The notes: generated from the letters alone by a model not told the origin. Counted from the stretch's first letter, positions 13,901 to 26,199 are shown. The stretch is 64,000 nucleotides of DNA from Blasia pusilla (GCA_050084515.1 CM114274.1:37696001-37760000), one strand, 5' to 3'. Made by a program: numbers and translations.

Positions 13901-14689
13901 ACTTACGAAACTCATGAGTGCTTATGCAGAAAGGCCACATACAGTGAAAAAGCCAAACATAACTTACAACTCACATCAAACTCTTGACCCTCATAGTTGT
14001 GTCTACACTACATTTGAACCATCGACCAAGATTTGGAATTCTCCTCATAGTTTTGATCAACAAGAGAGCATGTCTACCTACATCTAACATGTCTACAGTT
14101 AGGAAACCAAAAAACATATCAATTGCACAGGAACCAATTGTGAAAACATAATGTTAACATACAAAACACACTCTGATTGTGTCTGAGGAGGATTTGACAA
14201 GGCTCCATAGTAGTTTCTACCTCCATTTTGAGAAAAAAAAATGAAAACCGCAACTATGTTTATCATTATAAACATCTCAAGCTCCTCTTGGAAAAGACAG
14301 TGGATTTGATACTAAGTAGTGTTTAGTGTTGATACTAAGATCCAAGAGGAAACTATCTTGAGATATCATCAATAGTGATACGCTCACAAGAGAAAGAAGA
14401 AAAGATATGGTTTTTGGAGACACGGATCTATAGTAGGGGGCCCTCAAGCAGTTAGTCCCTCTGTTAAACTAGATCAACCTGTACTCTCATGTGTCGCTCC
14501 TTGGGCTCTCCCACTAGATAATTACTAAGATATCCCACTGCACTTACTTCCTCATGTCTTCTCCTGCTCCTTTAGTTTAGGACCTAAAAAAACTTGTAGA
14601 AATGAGATTCTCAGAGAAGGCTCCACGGGCCCATCTTATTTGCAAGTGTCTGTGCGGGATCCACAACTTCTGTTGCCAGTGTAGCCCTT
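10941..14689. other. VPS33 upstream flank and gene-poor intergenic DNA
   Basis: 10941-11200 is moderately GC and pyrimidine-rich on the plus strand, and should hold the 5' UTR and promoter of VPS33; I find no convincing TATA box. From 11200 to 14690 I see no gene. A possible LTR-like start (tgtgacaccccctattatag, near 12452) is followed by 100 bases of typical LTR-style sequence, but no partner repeat or coding region was found. Short open frames at 12654-13274 have no recognisable motifs. Confidence 0.5.
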
Positions 14690-15330
14690 GTTAAGGAAAT
14701 TACAGCTCTTCTTGATGAACTTCTTGACCCAAATTTCTACCAAATACAAGTGCATGCCACACGCTTCTCATGCTGAAGCTTTTTCACCTACTCCACAAAC
14801 GACCTGATTTCTTCAATCACTTAACTAGGGAAGTCAACAACACTCACTCACTTCAAATTCAGTCACAGTTAAGGATTTTCATTTGTCCAAGATTAAAGAT
14901 GAAGTTGGCTTGTTATTAGCTCCAACAGCAGCATTCCAAACCCAAAAACATCAATCGTCTCACATGAGTGACCTGTTAACGTGAGTGTCTTGATGATCTA
15001 GTAGCTTAATTGGCTATAGCTATCCCAAAGTCCCCAACAACAGCCTCAAAATATTCATCCACATCGCAATGACTGATCTTGGGATCACAATGCTCATGTA
15101 GATACAAAAGGCACCTTGTAGATCCTAGAGCTATACGCTTTAATGTAGACCAATCCAATAGTGACTTCTTGAAAATGGAATCCGTTGAAAAGAGCCACAA
15201 TTAGTGAAGAAGCCTTCAAGTGAATACTCATCTATAGAGACTCTTGTGCTTACCAAATTCTCCATTTCCATTTGAAAATGTTGTCCAAACTGAAGAGTAT
15301 CATCAAGAAACCAACATGGGCTCTAGGAGC
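14690..15330 (-). pseudogene. LRR receptor-like kinase fragment (SERK/NIK-like)
   Basis: A minus-strand frame at 15200-15006 reads like the catalytic core of plant LRR receptor kinases: [20 protein letters not shown], then [20 protein letters not shown] and VGDFGIA. The family has HRDVKAANILL where this copy has HCDV and then skips directly to [12 protein letters not shown]. The catalytic HRD arginine and several residues of the loop are therefore lost. Further left, a shifted frame at about 14985-14925 keeps CETIDVFGFGMLLLELITSQ, the family's E-x-D-V-F-G-F-G segment. No signal peptide, LRRs or membrane span are visible. It is a decayed partial copy. Confidence 0.7.
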
Positions 15331-15859
15331 AGGATTTGACCCATATGTGTAGGCGTTGGAAAAAAAATTGCATGTGTACTCTTCTCTACTCAATCATGAA
15401 TCATGAACCAAGCATAGAAAACACAACTCCTACCTCAATGAATTGCAATTGATATGTGCTACCTCTAAACTCTTAGTAGAGTTCAAGTTCAACAAACTGT
15501 ACATGCATAAAACAATCTTCCTCATTCAATTGATGGATGCTAGAAATGATTCAAAAAAATTTAAGCACCTTCCGATTATGTGGCATTTGTCACCTCTAAC
15601 TTAGAGCAAGGTGATTAGACCTTTGAAATGTCATTTATGTTAAGAAGTGGACACTATCAGAATGATAACAATGACATACTTGCTTTAATGAAATGTGAGG
15701 GGTGAGAGACATATAAATCCTCCCTTCAATCTCAGTCTGACTACTTACTCAAAATCGAAATATCTTAACTACTACTACTACTACTTGGCCATAGTACTCA
15801 CATGGATTTAACTACTCTACACTCAAGTAGGCATAGAGATGTCTTAGGCAAGGAACCTC
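15331..15859. other. Intergenic spacer
   Basis: AT-rich spacer between the kinase fragment and the Harbinger remnant. It holds a short ACT/CTA run at about 15769-15785. I see no coding motif. Confidence 0.4.
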
Positions 15860-17120
15860 CAAGTTTCCGGTTGAATGCCAAACAATCCTGTTGAACTTCC
15901 AATCGCCTTTGAATGCCCAACTCTCTCACCCTTTCCGGTGCTCGCAAGGGGTAATTGTCTAAACCCTAGTCATCTTCCAATTCTATATCATGATCATCAC
16001 TAGTCCAAAGTTCATTCCGATTAATCATAAAGTTGTGCAATATTGCACAACATGTGATCATTTACCATTATACGATTGCATCACGTATTATTCAATTGAA
16101 TGCCATTGAGATTTCAAGACACCTATGTAATGCTTATTCACTACCCTCGTGTGGGGGATGAATTTGTTAAAATCTTGAATGTCAGAGTTTGTAGATGCCA
16201 TGCGATAGGAGGGGACAAAATATGGGAGTGGAGAGCACCCACTTTCCCCAAGCAGGAAGTGATCTTCATCAAATGCATCGGGGTTGAACATGTTTCTCCA
16301 CAAGTTTGATCGCTTGAAGCAAGTGAAATCATGGCAAAATCCACATATACTTGCGTTGTCAAACACAAATATCAGATTTGGTTAAACAGATCATCTGAAA
16401 AATAGAAGAGCAAACACGCTATTGAATATGAAAGCATCACTAACATACAAATGAGTGAAGAGGAAAATTATCCTCCTTGGGTCATCGTAGACTACTTGCG
16501 CATTGATGGAATAATTAGATTTCTTCTGAAAATATGTCTCACCACAGTCTTGTGGTCTTTGACTAAGGGGGAATAACGTCCCATCAATCAATCCAACACA
16601 TCTTGTGAATCTATGTTTTGCAAATTCATATGAGATCCTTTGGAGTCCTTGTGAATCGAGCCATTTGCAGCTATTAGTCCATCAACCAAAGCAACGACAA
16701 CTCTACAAGTGTAGTTTACAACATAACCATGGCATGTGCCCCACAAGAATAGAGTGCATTTTAAGCAAGCACCGTTTCCATTATGCCCTAAGTTATCAAG
16801 GGCCACAACCAATTGGACTTTTATAGAGATTTGGGTATTGAAAGCGTTTGAGTGGAAGATGGGATGGTCTTCAACTAGGCTCAACAATTCTTGGAAAGTC
16901 TCGCGTTGCATTCGGGTTACTTGCCTAAATGAATGTGGGGGTAAAGCAAGAAGATGTTATCCGCAAAGTCTCTAGATTTAGGCACCACATTTCGATCCCC
17001 TAAAAATCTACTTCCCTGCATCATTTGGTATAGTTGTGACATATATTCATCGACCTCTGATTGATCTTCCTCGTCTAGGCTCAAATTTGAGGAAGTGGTG
17101 TCGCTATTATTGAGCACATC
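15860..17120 (-). pseudogene. PIF/Harbinger transposase remnant (DDE_Tnp_4 type)
   Basis: Minus-strand fragments read in order. 17117-16917 is an acidic leader. 16911-16588 holds FQELLSLVEDHPIF, VALDNLGHNGNGA and TCHGYVVNYTCRVVVALV, the DNA-binding region. 16591-16391 holds MIDGTLFPLSQRPQDCGETY, the first catalytic Asp in a G-x-I-D-G-T motif. 16366-16088 holds HFLLGESGCSPLPYFVPSYR, the position of the family's GDSGY second Asp, here Glu. The pieces overlap in different frames: near 16930 the reading HSFRQVTRMQRETF needs a frame change, and further breaks follow at 16590 and 16390. No terminal inverted repeats or 3-bp target duplication were located. It is an inactive cut-and-paste transposon gene. 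Confidence 0.8.
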
Positions 17121-18497
17121 GTCATCATCGGGAGAGGGAATATATATTAAAATGATGAATCTAATTGTGAAATGGAATGCACCAACAAAATGTGGAGCTC
17201 AGGAACATGTCGAAAATCTCTCAACAATCGTTGTCTCTGTGAGACTCTTGGCATGATTCCCAATTTTGGACAACTTTACTTGTGACGGATTGTTATAAAT
17301 ACCCATGCATGCAAATCCCACTATCAACAATTCACAGGGAATTGTACCCAATTTTGCCGAAAATTCGTGAATACTTCACCCTCCGTGCTACATTCAAGTG
17401 TCCCAACATAATTTGAAGAATCAACACACCCTCATGCACATGTTTAAATATTGAACTTCGACATACCTGAAAACAAAACCACATATGGGTATGTGTCATA
17501 TTGATATTTTAAAAATAAACACCTCATTCGATAAGAACGCCTCACAAGATGAGAGGGAAGGACAGTATATGACACTTTAAACCCTTTTCGGCCAACCATA
17601 TTCCCTCCAAACATTAAGGAGGGGTTTGCGTTTAGGAATTGAAGGGCGATTGTTTTTAAGACCGCCTTGTTCTCTTCATACATTTAGGAAGAGTGTTCCT
17701 AGTAGGGAGGTTTACACCATTTGGGGCCTGTGCTTCAATCAATATCGTGCGCGGAGAGAGGTGTGTGGCACACACACAGAATGTCATGTGGAGAGAAGGA
17801 TGTGGCATATACAGAGAGTATCATCTGGTTTCTGGAAAACAAGGCAGGTGAACCCACGCCAATCTAAGCTCATACGCGAACACATTCACGGAACCCGTCA
17901 TCTACGAAATAGAAACATACGTGAAGCCCAAAATCCAACTACAGTGCCCGGGAAAACATAGAGCGTACATGAAACGGCCTCCCCGGGAGCGGGCAAAGCA
18001 GTCCTATGAACATCGAAAGATCGGAGCGTCCATTGTAAGAGTCGTAAGAGTGCACATGATGAATGCAACGAGCAAATCCCATGATCGGAGGCTTCAGAAT
18101 CGAAAAGAGTTATTTCAGAGTCATTTGCATGTGCGAAGTGAAAGCACGCTTCATATGCACAACATGATGAGATGTCAGGTGAAAGGAAGCTTTCAAGCAT
18201 TTGTTCATATCCTCATCTACATCTGGTCACGGAGCTTCCACAGGAGATGTAGAACAGCGGGAATTGCACACAGTTGAGACACGTTTAGGGCTTAAACATC
18301 TAGTATGATAAAAGAATTTACATTAAGCGGGTATCTGATCCACAATCAGACACCCTGAATTCGGGGGTTTCGAGGAGTTTTGAAGATCGGACTCTATGTG
18401 CGTTGTTCTCGTTGAGTCATTCGATTCCTCCCGTGGCTACGACAAAGTATTCATGGTACAAAAATCAATGGTGGCGCTCTTACTAAACAATGCAGAT
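17121..18497. other. Intergenic region and CHLP 3' flank
   Basis: I recognise no gene. Open frames at 17626-17961 and 17921-18277 (plus) and 17898-18200 (minus) are low in recognisable motifs. The rightmost 100-200 bases should contain the CHLP 3' UTR, since CHLP is read leftward and stops at 18498. Confidence 0.45.
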
Positions 18498-20063
18498 TTA
18501 CACTACCATTTTACGTGCCTCCTTCCGGAGCGCATTCGCCCTCAATACGCTACCAATGGTATTCACCGCGAGCTTGATGTCGTCCAGAGGGTTCCCCGGA
18601 ACGACGGTCTTGTACAAGTAACTATCGAAGGTCATCTTCTGCACGTAGTCATCAGCGCACATCTCCACGAAAGCTTCGCGCGCGGGGTTCGATCTGTAGA
18701 AGACCTTCTGGAGGATGTCCAGCACCTTGTAAGTAGGCCAGTACGTCTTGTCCCATTTCTCCAGGTATACCCGGAGGTCTGCCTCGTTGATCAGCCTTGT
18801 GCCGTTGGCAGATCCTTCGACTATGGCTTCCGCGCACATTCTTCCGGACTTGGCAGCGAAATAGATACCCTCTCCGGAGCACTTGGTGACATAACCCGCC
18901 GCATCCCCCACCAGAGCTACACGGCTACTGACTCGACGGGGCCGGGGGTGCTCGGGGATGGGGTGAGCTTCCACTCTGATGATCTTTCCTCCGGCAATTT
19001 TGTCCTTGGCACGGTTGCGAGTGGCGGTCTGGTACTTCTTGATGCCGGGCTTGTTGACGACGGTGCCAGTTCCCACAGCGACGTGGTCGCACTTGGGGAA
19101 CACCCAGCCGTAGAAATCGGGAGAGACATCATCTCCGACATACATTTCGGCCAGGTTCTCGTAGTACTCCATCTTGTCTTCGGGAATCTTAATTCTCTCC
19201 TGGAAGGCGATGGCGTAGTCGTAGTCTCCAGCATCGATGTCTTTGGCGACACGGCTGTTGGCACCATCGGCTCCGATGACGGCGTCCACCTCCATGGTCT
19301 TTTCGACTCCGAGCTTGCCTCCGCTGCTGTAGTCGACGTAGTGCAAGACGTAGGGAGACTCATCGTCCTTGGGAACATCCATTCTCATGAAAAGCCCGTT
19401 GATGATGTTGGCACCGTTTGAGGCCGCGCGCTCCCTGAGGTAAGAATCCAAAACCTCTCTCCTGACCATACCAATGTACTCATTCTCATTGAGCGTTTTG
19501 CCCACGTCCACAGCCACATTGGAGGGGGAGATCATTTTCATCTTGGTCACCTTGCGGTCAATGATATCCATGGGAAGGTCGAATTCTCCCACCATACACA
19601 GAGGAATGGCTCCTCCGCATGGTTTGGCATTGTCCATCTTCCTTTCGAACATGAACGTCTCGATACCTCCTTGCGCCAGAGTCTCTGCCGCACATCCTCC
19701 CGCTGGTCCTCCACCGACCACAGCCACTCGCAGCTTCCTCCCTTCCAGCTTCTTGCTGCTCTTCCCGGCGTACACAACCAGGCTAAACTCTTCCTGTGCC
19801 AGACCTCCACCTTCCTCAGACGCCTCCACAGCCAAAGACTCATACTCCTTCTTGAACACGCCACCGGCCCGCAGCCCGTTGAAGCTCCTAAGCTCCCGCT
19901 TCCCACTGCGCTCACCGGCAGATCTCAGAGCACCGAACGATCTCCCCGCACATGCGAATGGCGCGCTTCCGACCTCCACCCTGTGGCACGACGAATCGCT
20001 ACCTCTCCCGACCACGGAGCTCGGAGCTCCCACCACGAGGGCAGCATTGATCGTGGCCGCCAT
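18498..20063 (-). CDS. CHLP: Geranylgeranyl diphosphate reductase, chloroplast
   Basis: NADPH- and flavin-dependent plastid enzyme that reduces geranylgeranyl groups to phytyl for chlorophyll a/b, tocopherol and phylloquinone. One uninterrupted exon. After a basic, Ser/Ala-rich transit peptide of about 85 residues there is the Rossmann FAD motif LRVAVVGGGPAGG, then FERKMDNAKPCGGAIPLCM, the second flavin motif DAVIGADGANSRVAKDI, the segment YGWVFPKCDHVAVGTGTVV and the GD motif RVALVGDAAGYVTKCSGEGI. The C-terminus ends ALRKEARKMVV. All are characteristic of plant CHLP, and length fits the family. I prefer the start at 20061-20063 (MAATINAAL, a typical transit-peptide start). An in-frame ATG at 20105 would add 14 residues. 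No frameshift or missing motif was seen. Long opposite-strand open frames here are shadows of its GC-rich codons. Confidence 0.97.
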   Translation of the reverse strand: MAATINAALVVGAPSSVVGRGSDSSCHRVEVGSAPFACAGRSFGALRSAGERSGKRELRSFNGLRAGGVFKKEYESLAVEASEEGGGLAQEEFSLVVYAGKSSKKLEGRKLRVAVVGGGPAGGCAAETLAQGGIETFMFERKMDNAKPCGGAIPLCMVGEFDLPMDIIDRKVTKMKMISPSNVAVDVGKTLNENEYIGMVRREVLDSYLRERAASNGANIINGLFMRMDVPKDDESPYVLHYVDYSSGGKLGVEKTMEVDAVIGADGANSRVAKDIDAGDYDYAIAFQERIKIPEDKMEYYENLAEMYVGDDVSPDFYGWVFPKCDHVAVGTGTVVNKPGIKKYQTATRNRAKDKIAGGKIIRVEAHPIPEHPRPRRVSSRVALVGDAAGYVTKCSGEGIYFAAKSGRMCAEAIVEGSANGTRLINEADLRVYLEKWDKTYWPTYKVLDILQKVFYRSNPAREAFVEMCADDYVQKMTFDSYLYKTVVPGNPLDDIKLAVNTIGSVLRANALRKEARKMVV

Positions 20064-22597
20064 AGCTCCTATCCCTCCCCTCTCCTCCGCAGCGGATCTC
20101 CGCACTCCAAATCACAGCCCCGAATCCTCCTCTGTGCTCGTGTGCTCTGAGCTCGACCGCGGAGCTCGTGGGAAGCGGAGTGCAGAGATGGCAGCACGAG
20201 CGTCGAAGTATCGAGCTTTTCCACCAATTTGTAATCGACAGTATTCCCTCAAGGGCCCACTAATCCCGACCGATTAACAGGCCTAATCGAGCCAATTACG
20301 AACGGGTTTCTCTTTGGCAGATCTCGTCACCACTTTCAGAATTCTATCATCTAGAACCCAGCCTCGGCCGGTTGACGCGGCGTCTCCTCACTGGCTCGGG
20401 CGATCCCGAAGCTCTGCGAGCTAGCCAATGACAGAGCCGTCGTGGACTCCGATTGGGGAGAAGATATTTCCGCCTGTAAAAGTCCTCCTCTTCGGTGATG
20501 GACTGCCTCTCCAGTAACTCAATGGATTTCCGTAATATCCAGCGAATTTCGGCTCATGTTATCCTGGAGTTCTATAACTTATTCCGAATCCCATTTCATA
20601 TCGGACTAAATATTAAAAATTCGATTTGTGTTCTAATAGTAATAGAAAAAGAAAATTTCTTCTTGTTAAGAAATGAGTTTTCTCGTTCTAATACTTCATA
20701 TTGTTCTAATACTTAATATCGTAGGCCGTTCTCATATAAGATATAATCAAAAGTCATGTGAAAGCTAATCAAATATATGTGAAATTATGTCAATATTGGA
20801 GAGTGATCTCTTATTTTGTAAATTCCTTTTATTTTTATAAATGGCATTTTCAACCAATGGGTTGCCTTCTGAATCAATAGGGTCGTTCAAAATTGATTTA
20901 AAATGACATTTGAAAATTATGAAAATTAATTATTTGAGGCAGTAGAAACCCGTGCATCACATGAGATTATACTCGTACATTATAGGGCAAGTCAATTTAG
21001 CTTTATTACCTTTGGCACCACTCCCCATTAGGCTCAATTATAGGGAATTTTCTTTGATAAGATCGATATGCCAATTTTCTATGGATGGAAATTGGTCTAA
21101 TCCCCTTCTCCAACTACCTATTAGCCCTCTCTCAAGCAATTCTATGGCTCCCTTGATATAAGCAACACAAGCAAACCCTACACCCACATACTCATTGCAA
21201 TCTCTCACAACGCTTGACAAAGATTACTCACAGGGATACCATTTACTAGCCATAATCTTACTTTGATGCCCATACAAAGTTATGGACCATCGGAAGGAAC
21301 AAAGAGTATAGAGTTATTGTAAGGATATATAGAAATTAGAAAGGAGGTGTTAAGGACCCTATCTATCCATGTCCCCCCCCCTCTCATCCCTACTAATAAG
21401 AACACTCGTGTGATGCACTCCCATAAGCATATATCTTCCATGTTGATCCACTTTATAACATCATTAAATAAGATCCTAGGTCAAAGCAAATATTCTTAGA
21501 GAAGCTCCATCATATCTCGCAGAGGCTCCAACCTACCTCTAAACTATACTACTCTCTGTCTTCTCTCCCTTGAGATATCAACCGTTGTTGAAATTCTAGT
21601 GTTAGTAGAAGTTTGTATGGATGCCAGAGGACGTCCAATCTTGTGGAAAAAAAAAAGTCCATGCGCTTATAAAATCCAATCTAATGCTAACATATATGAA
21701 CCCAATATTCTAGAGGAGAGTTCCTCTTTTCGTAGTAGAAGTACCCAAAAGAGTAGCCTCCCTTTCCTTGTATTATAGTATAGAATTTTCATCGATTTTG
21801 GATAAGGGTGGTGACGGAAGTCCCTAATCCCTCACGTCTAATCTATTAGTGGTCTCTCCTCCTACTTGGAAAGCCTCAATCCCATCTCATGTCTATACTT
21901 CTTTCCAAGTAATAAATACAAAATTTGCTAGCAAGCCTTGTGTTGATTGGTAAAAGCGCAGTGAATTGGAGAAGGATTAGATATTGTTTAAATTTTATGG
22001 GAAGGTAGAATTATTTTGGGGAGTGGGGTATATTTAAATTTAAATTTAGGAGTGTAACTACTTGGAAGAGTGGAATTTTATTACTCTTTTAAGATTTAAG
22101 AAAGGAAATTTATATTTAAATTTTGAAATGAAAAATTGATTATTTTTAAAATTATCAGATGAATTAAAATTTAATAATTTTTAAAAGGAAAATAAATTCA
22201 AACGGAAAATTAATAATATTATTTTTACTTAAAATTAAATAATAATTTAGCTAGTGGATGTTATTTTGGTGGGAAGAGTAGGTATTGTTTAAATTTTTAT
22301 GGAAGAGTTAAATTATTTATAGATTTGGATATTATTAAAATTTTAATTTTAATTGAAGAGTAAAATTATTTAAAATTTTTTCATATTTCAAATTTATTAT
22401 TTCAAAATTTAAAAATAAAATTTAAACTTGAAATTGGAATTAAAGATATTTTTAAATTATTTAAATTAATTTTCGTGTGGTGGTAGGAAAGCTAGAAACG
22501 GGAGACTATTCCTATGTGTGTATTCTACATTAGCCTATTTAAAAAAAGAAGACAAGTTTGTGATCCTTCTAGAGCCCATGAGGGAAGAATGAAAAAA
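20064..22597. other. CHLP 5' flank, then AT-rich intergenic DNA
   Basis: 20064-20500 is the GC-richer 5' UTR and promoter side of CHLP; I could not pick out a reliable TATA box. From 20500 on the DNA is AT-rich with no gene. The block 21960-22480 is a second copy of the AT-rich dispersed repeat seen at 1-339 (shared gttattttggtgggaagag). It leads directly into the Helitron-like array. Confidence 0.45.
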
Positions 22598-23243
22598 TCT
22601 ATATTATTATGGGAGAATGCCTTTATGATTTGCAAACACTTTTTTGCTTGACACGTGGCAATTGGACACCAAGAAAATGTTTCACATGTTACGAGCATTA
22701 AGAAAAAAAATTGAATTTATGTGCACATCGTTAATCTCTTTCCTTCACGGACTACACACTAGCTCTCCAAACACTTTTTTTATTTCCTTTGCATCGCACG
22801 GGCACCTTATCCATATTATTATGGGAGAGTGTCTTCTTGATTTGCAAACACCTCTCTACTTGACACATGGCAACTAGGTAGCAAAAAAATGTTTCACATG
22901 CTACGGGCAGTAAGAAAAAAATTTGAATTTATGTGCACATCATTAATCTCTTCCCTTCACAGACTAGACATTAGCTCTTCAAACTCTAGTTTATTTCCCT
23001 TGCATCGCACGGGCACCTTGTCTATATTATTACGGGAGAATGCCTTCTTGATTTGCAAATACCTCTATGCTTGACACGTGACAACTGAATAACGAGAAAA
23101 TGTTTCACATGCTACTGACAACAAGAAAAAAATGGAATTTATGTGCAACATCATAAATCTCTTCCCTTCAAGTTCACAGGCTATCCACTAGCTCTTCAAA
23201 AACTTTTTTTATTTCCCATGCATTGCACGGGCACCTTACTAGT
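22598..23243 (+). mobile_element. Three tandem Helitron-like elements
   Basis: Three head-to-tail units of about 211-223 bp: 22598-22809, 22810-23020 and 23021-23243. Each begins tctatattattaygggagar or a close variant and continues tgatttgcaaacac, gacacgtggcaa, aaatgtttcacatg. Each ends in gcatcgcacgggcacctt. Only the last unit ends in the complete Helitron terminus, a CCCATGC-ATT-GCACGGG stem followed by accttactagt (CTAG then T). The 5' TC and 3' CTAG ends and the lack of a target duplication fit Helitrons. The units are non-coding. Confidence 0.75.
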
Positions 23244-25104
23244 TAAATATATCACATGGAGGACACACGATGTTTGTACTTGAAGGGCTGAAATAATAAT
23301 TCACTAAAAATTTTACTTATATTTATATGTCACAACTTCAGATATATATGGTGGCGAGGAAAAGGCAAATATCCATCCAAAGGCGTTTTTTATTTTACTT
23401 TATTTCAAGGGGTACGAGATGGTACATGTCACGAAAATGTACCCAATCGATAGGATCCACGTGGCAATCGGATGGACAACGACTTGGCACGAAAGACGCT
23501 TAAGTGCCAAGCACCGCTAATCACGATTAACTAACCAACAAAAATCAGGATCTCTCCGTGAAAGCACGCGAGACAAAGGACGGGAGTATCGTTTGCATGG
23601 CTACAACTGGATGGGTGTATATGGCCGTAGATTCAGGATATCGCGATCGGATCGGCGGCCGAGCAGAAGTCCGTATCTACTGGACGGCCAGGATGGATCT
23701 GGGGGAAAGCCGCCACAATTCTATCCGGTCCCCGTTGCTTGGATCCACGGCAGAGGAGTAGTGCTTGGAAGTAGAGGACTGCCTACTGCGACGGGGTGAC
23801 TGTGGAGGCCACGAGCTGCCAGATTAACATCCATGGTAAGCTCTTCAACTACAGTTCAGTAGCTACCATGACCATGGTATATTCCTGTGGAATGGTAGGT
23901 CCCGCGTCTTTATACTCATAGATCCGGACGGGACTCCCAACGACGTGGATATTTTCAGTCCGTGCACTTCGTTCATGGAACAACTGAAGGGAACCTTTTC
24001 ATTACATAGGGATTTTAATCTATACCATTATCAAAGACGTCCATCTATTTCATTCCCAACCCATATATTTGAAGTTTCTCCCATGTGCATATATGTCCTT
24101 TGTCCTTGAATTTTTCCTCTAATGTTTTACATCCGGTGAATGAGTGTATGGCGTTTGGATAGTTAGTGTGGGGAATGTAGTCTCATGATAGAAATTCAAA
24201 ATTGAAATTCATATATATGAGTGTGAAAATGAATGTGTGCAAATTGATATCGATGTAGACGGGAAAATCTTGCAAGTGTTTCTACTTATCCATTGAATAA
24301 CGTGTAGGACCAGTGACAATCACCATTTGCAATATAAGGGCTCTAGGGTCTCATGGAAATTGCCATAAATATCTTCTATATATGTCAAGTTGCTCTAAGG
24401 GAGAATGGTATGCAAGAGTGCTATCAGCTCTTGCTTGAAAGGTAGTTTTTGCTTAGCCCCTTCTTGGAAGTCATGTAGTTATAATTAGGAGGGGAGATTT
24501 TGAGTGCTATTAGGATGCTCAAATATTGGAGTTGAGACAAGGTTCAAGCATTTCTATGTTTGTTAGAGTTTCTTAAAACAACATCTTGACATTGAAGGAG
24601 GGATTTATGTCGTTGGAAGGAGGGGATGCATGGTGTATCGATTCTAACTTCAAGATGAAATCTCTTTGGATACTTGATAATTTGGGATCTATAGTCATTG
24701 AATATTAAATTGCTAATATAAGGAGTTTAGGCGTAATCAAAAGATTTTTGCATTCTCAATCGCCTCAGTCATATCAAGGTGTTCACGCCTTTAAGTGATC
24801 CGAGCTCAAATCGACCCGAGGTTCAGGAATTATATATGTTTCGCACCATGGTCTGTATTTATTCAAGGAAGTAGGCTACATCATCCTTATGCTCGCTCCA
24901 AGTGCTTATACTTGTCTATCATACTCATATCACCAAATCTCATAACTAATTCTTGTGATTAGTGGTAGAAAGGCTAGTACAAGGAAGATTTGTAGAATTT
25001 TCCATCACCTCATTCTCCATAAATTTTCTTCTTGCTTCATTTCTTGATAGAATTCTCCTTTTGGTGAGTTGTCACAATCCCTTGATCTTAAGCCGCATGA
25101 TTCT
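23244..25104. other. Intergenic; GC-richer island at 23420-23990
   Basis: 23420-23990 stands out from AT-rich surroundings. It carries open frames (23558-23799) without recognisable motifs, and a splice-donor-like ATG followed by GTAAGC at about 23834-23841. It could be the promoter and first exon of a gene whose remainder I cannot see, or a relic. From 24000 to 25100 I see nothing recognisable. Confidence 0.35.
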
Positions 25105-25246
25105 TTGTTCAAATTAGCTCACATGCATTTTTTTCTTGTTGTCCATAGCATCTGAAATATTTTCTTGTCGCCCAATTGCCACGTGTCACACATAAAAGAG
25201 TTTGCAAATCAAGAAGGCACTCTCCAATAATACCATAGATATATGG
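25105..25246 (-). mobile_element. Helitron-like element, reversed, 3' truncated
   Basis: Read on the minus strand this gives tatctatggtattattggag, then tgcctt, tgatttgcaaactc, tgtgacacgtggcaattggg and aaaatatttcagatgctatg, matching the 5' two thirds of the units at 22598-23243. The hairpin and CTAG terminus are missing. Confidence 0.6.
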
Positions 25247-25998
25247 GGAATGCGCAAGTTCTTGTGGTAACCGTTGTGGCATTGGGAAAATTAGGCCAAA
25301 ATAGTGCATGCTTATACCAATCTTTGTTCTTATGGGGGATTTCAAGAGGATTCATACTAAATTAACCAAAAAAATATGGCGGAATTACTAGGTAGGCTTA
25401 ATATTGAGGTTAGATGACCTAGTCAATCTTGACAACAAACTACATTCATTGAATTTGACAAGCAAGGTTTTCCTAGTTGTGTAAGATTGATGAAAAATTA
25501 TTATTCAAGCTCAACTAAAGACCAAAGGAATCCAACAAGACCTTCTTTGATAGGAAATCAAACTATTTAATCAATGTGCAATTTTTTTGCAACAACCAAT
25601 GGAGAATCTTATTTCTCTTCACTCATAATTTCAATACAATTTTGAACCTTCAAATTAATTGTGTGCTACAAATGAGGTGACTTTTAAGCCTCCCTAACTA
25701 GGAAAAAATAATTCCAATGCTTCATGTATGCCTATTGGGTTCATGAAAGACTTCATATACTTGAAGTTATGAAGCATGTTCCAAAGGATAAACCGTGTTG
25801 GTGCTTTTGTTGAAGGTCAATACCTATAGGTACTAACTCAATATCAACTAGTAGCTATATACTAGTTGATGTTGAGTATTTTATGTTGTCACTTCTAGTT
25901 CTAGTGTACAAGATGGCTTCAAGAGATTGAGATAAGGAGGATTTCAATGCTTGCCTTCCTTCTTTGCGATTACGAGAGAACAAATTCCGCTTTTGATA

Positions 25999-26150
25999 GC
26001 ACTAGAAGAAAATCTTGCATTTTATGACTTTGATATATGACTAGGTTGATTCATTAATGGTACAAAATGACTCGCAATGACTGATGACCCATAGAGTCAT
26101 ACAAACCAAGTCATTTTCCGGTAATGACCAAGGCTACCAAATCATTAATA
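25999..26150 (+). mobile_element. CACTA-like terminal region
   Basis: It starts cactagaagaaaa, close to the CACTACAAGAAAA terminus of plant CACTA (En/Spm) transposons. It then runs into a subterminal block with ccatagagtcatacaaacc and aagtcattttccggtaatga. The same block recurs at about 58050-58105 next to another cactagaagaaaa terminus. No transposase or second terminus is visible, so this is a fragment or the edge of a small derivative. Confidence 0.5.
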
Positions 26151-26199
26151 AATAACTAACACATTAACAAAAATATCCGTTTGCTCCTCTTTTTTTTCC

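Noticed and set aside
18396-19421. 341-residue plus-strand open frame
   Set aside because: It lies antisense to CHLP, has no recognisable motif and reflects the GC-rich codons of CHLP. The same applies to 19474-20277 and 19671-20150.
22598-23243. CRISPR-like array
   Set aside because: The three repeats are about 215 bp, directly abutting with no spacers, and carry Helitron ends. The DNA is also plant nuclear.
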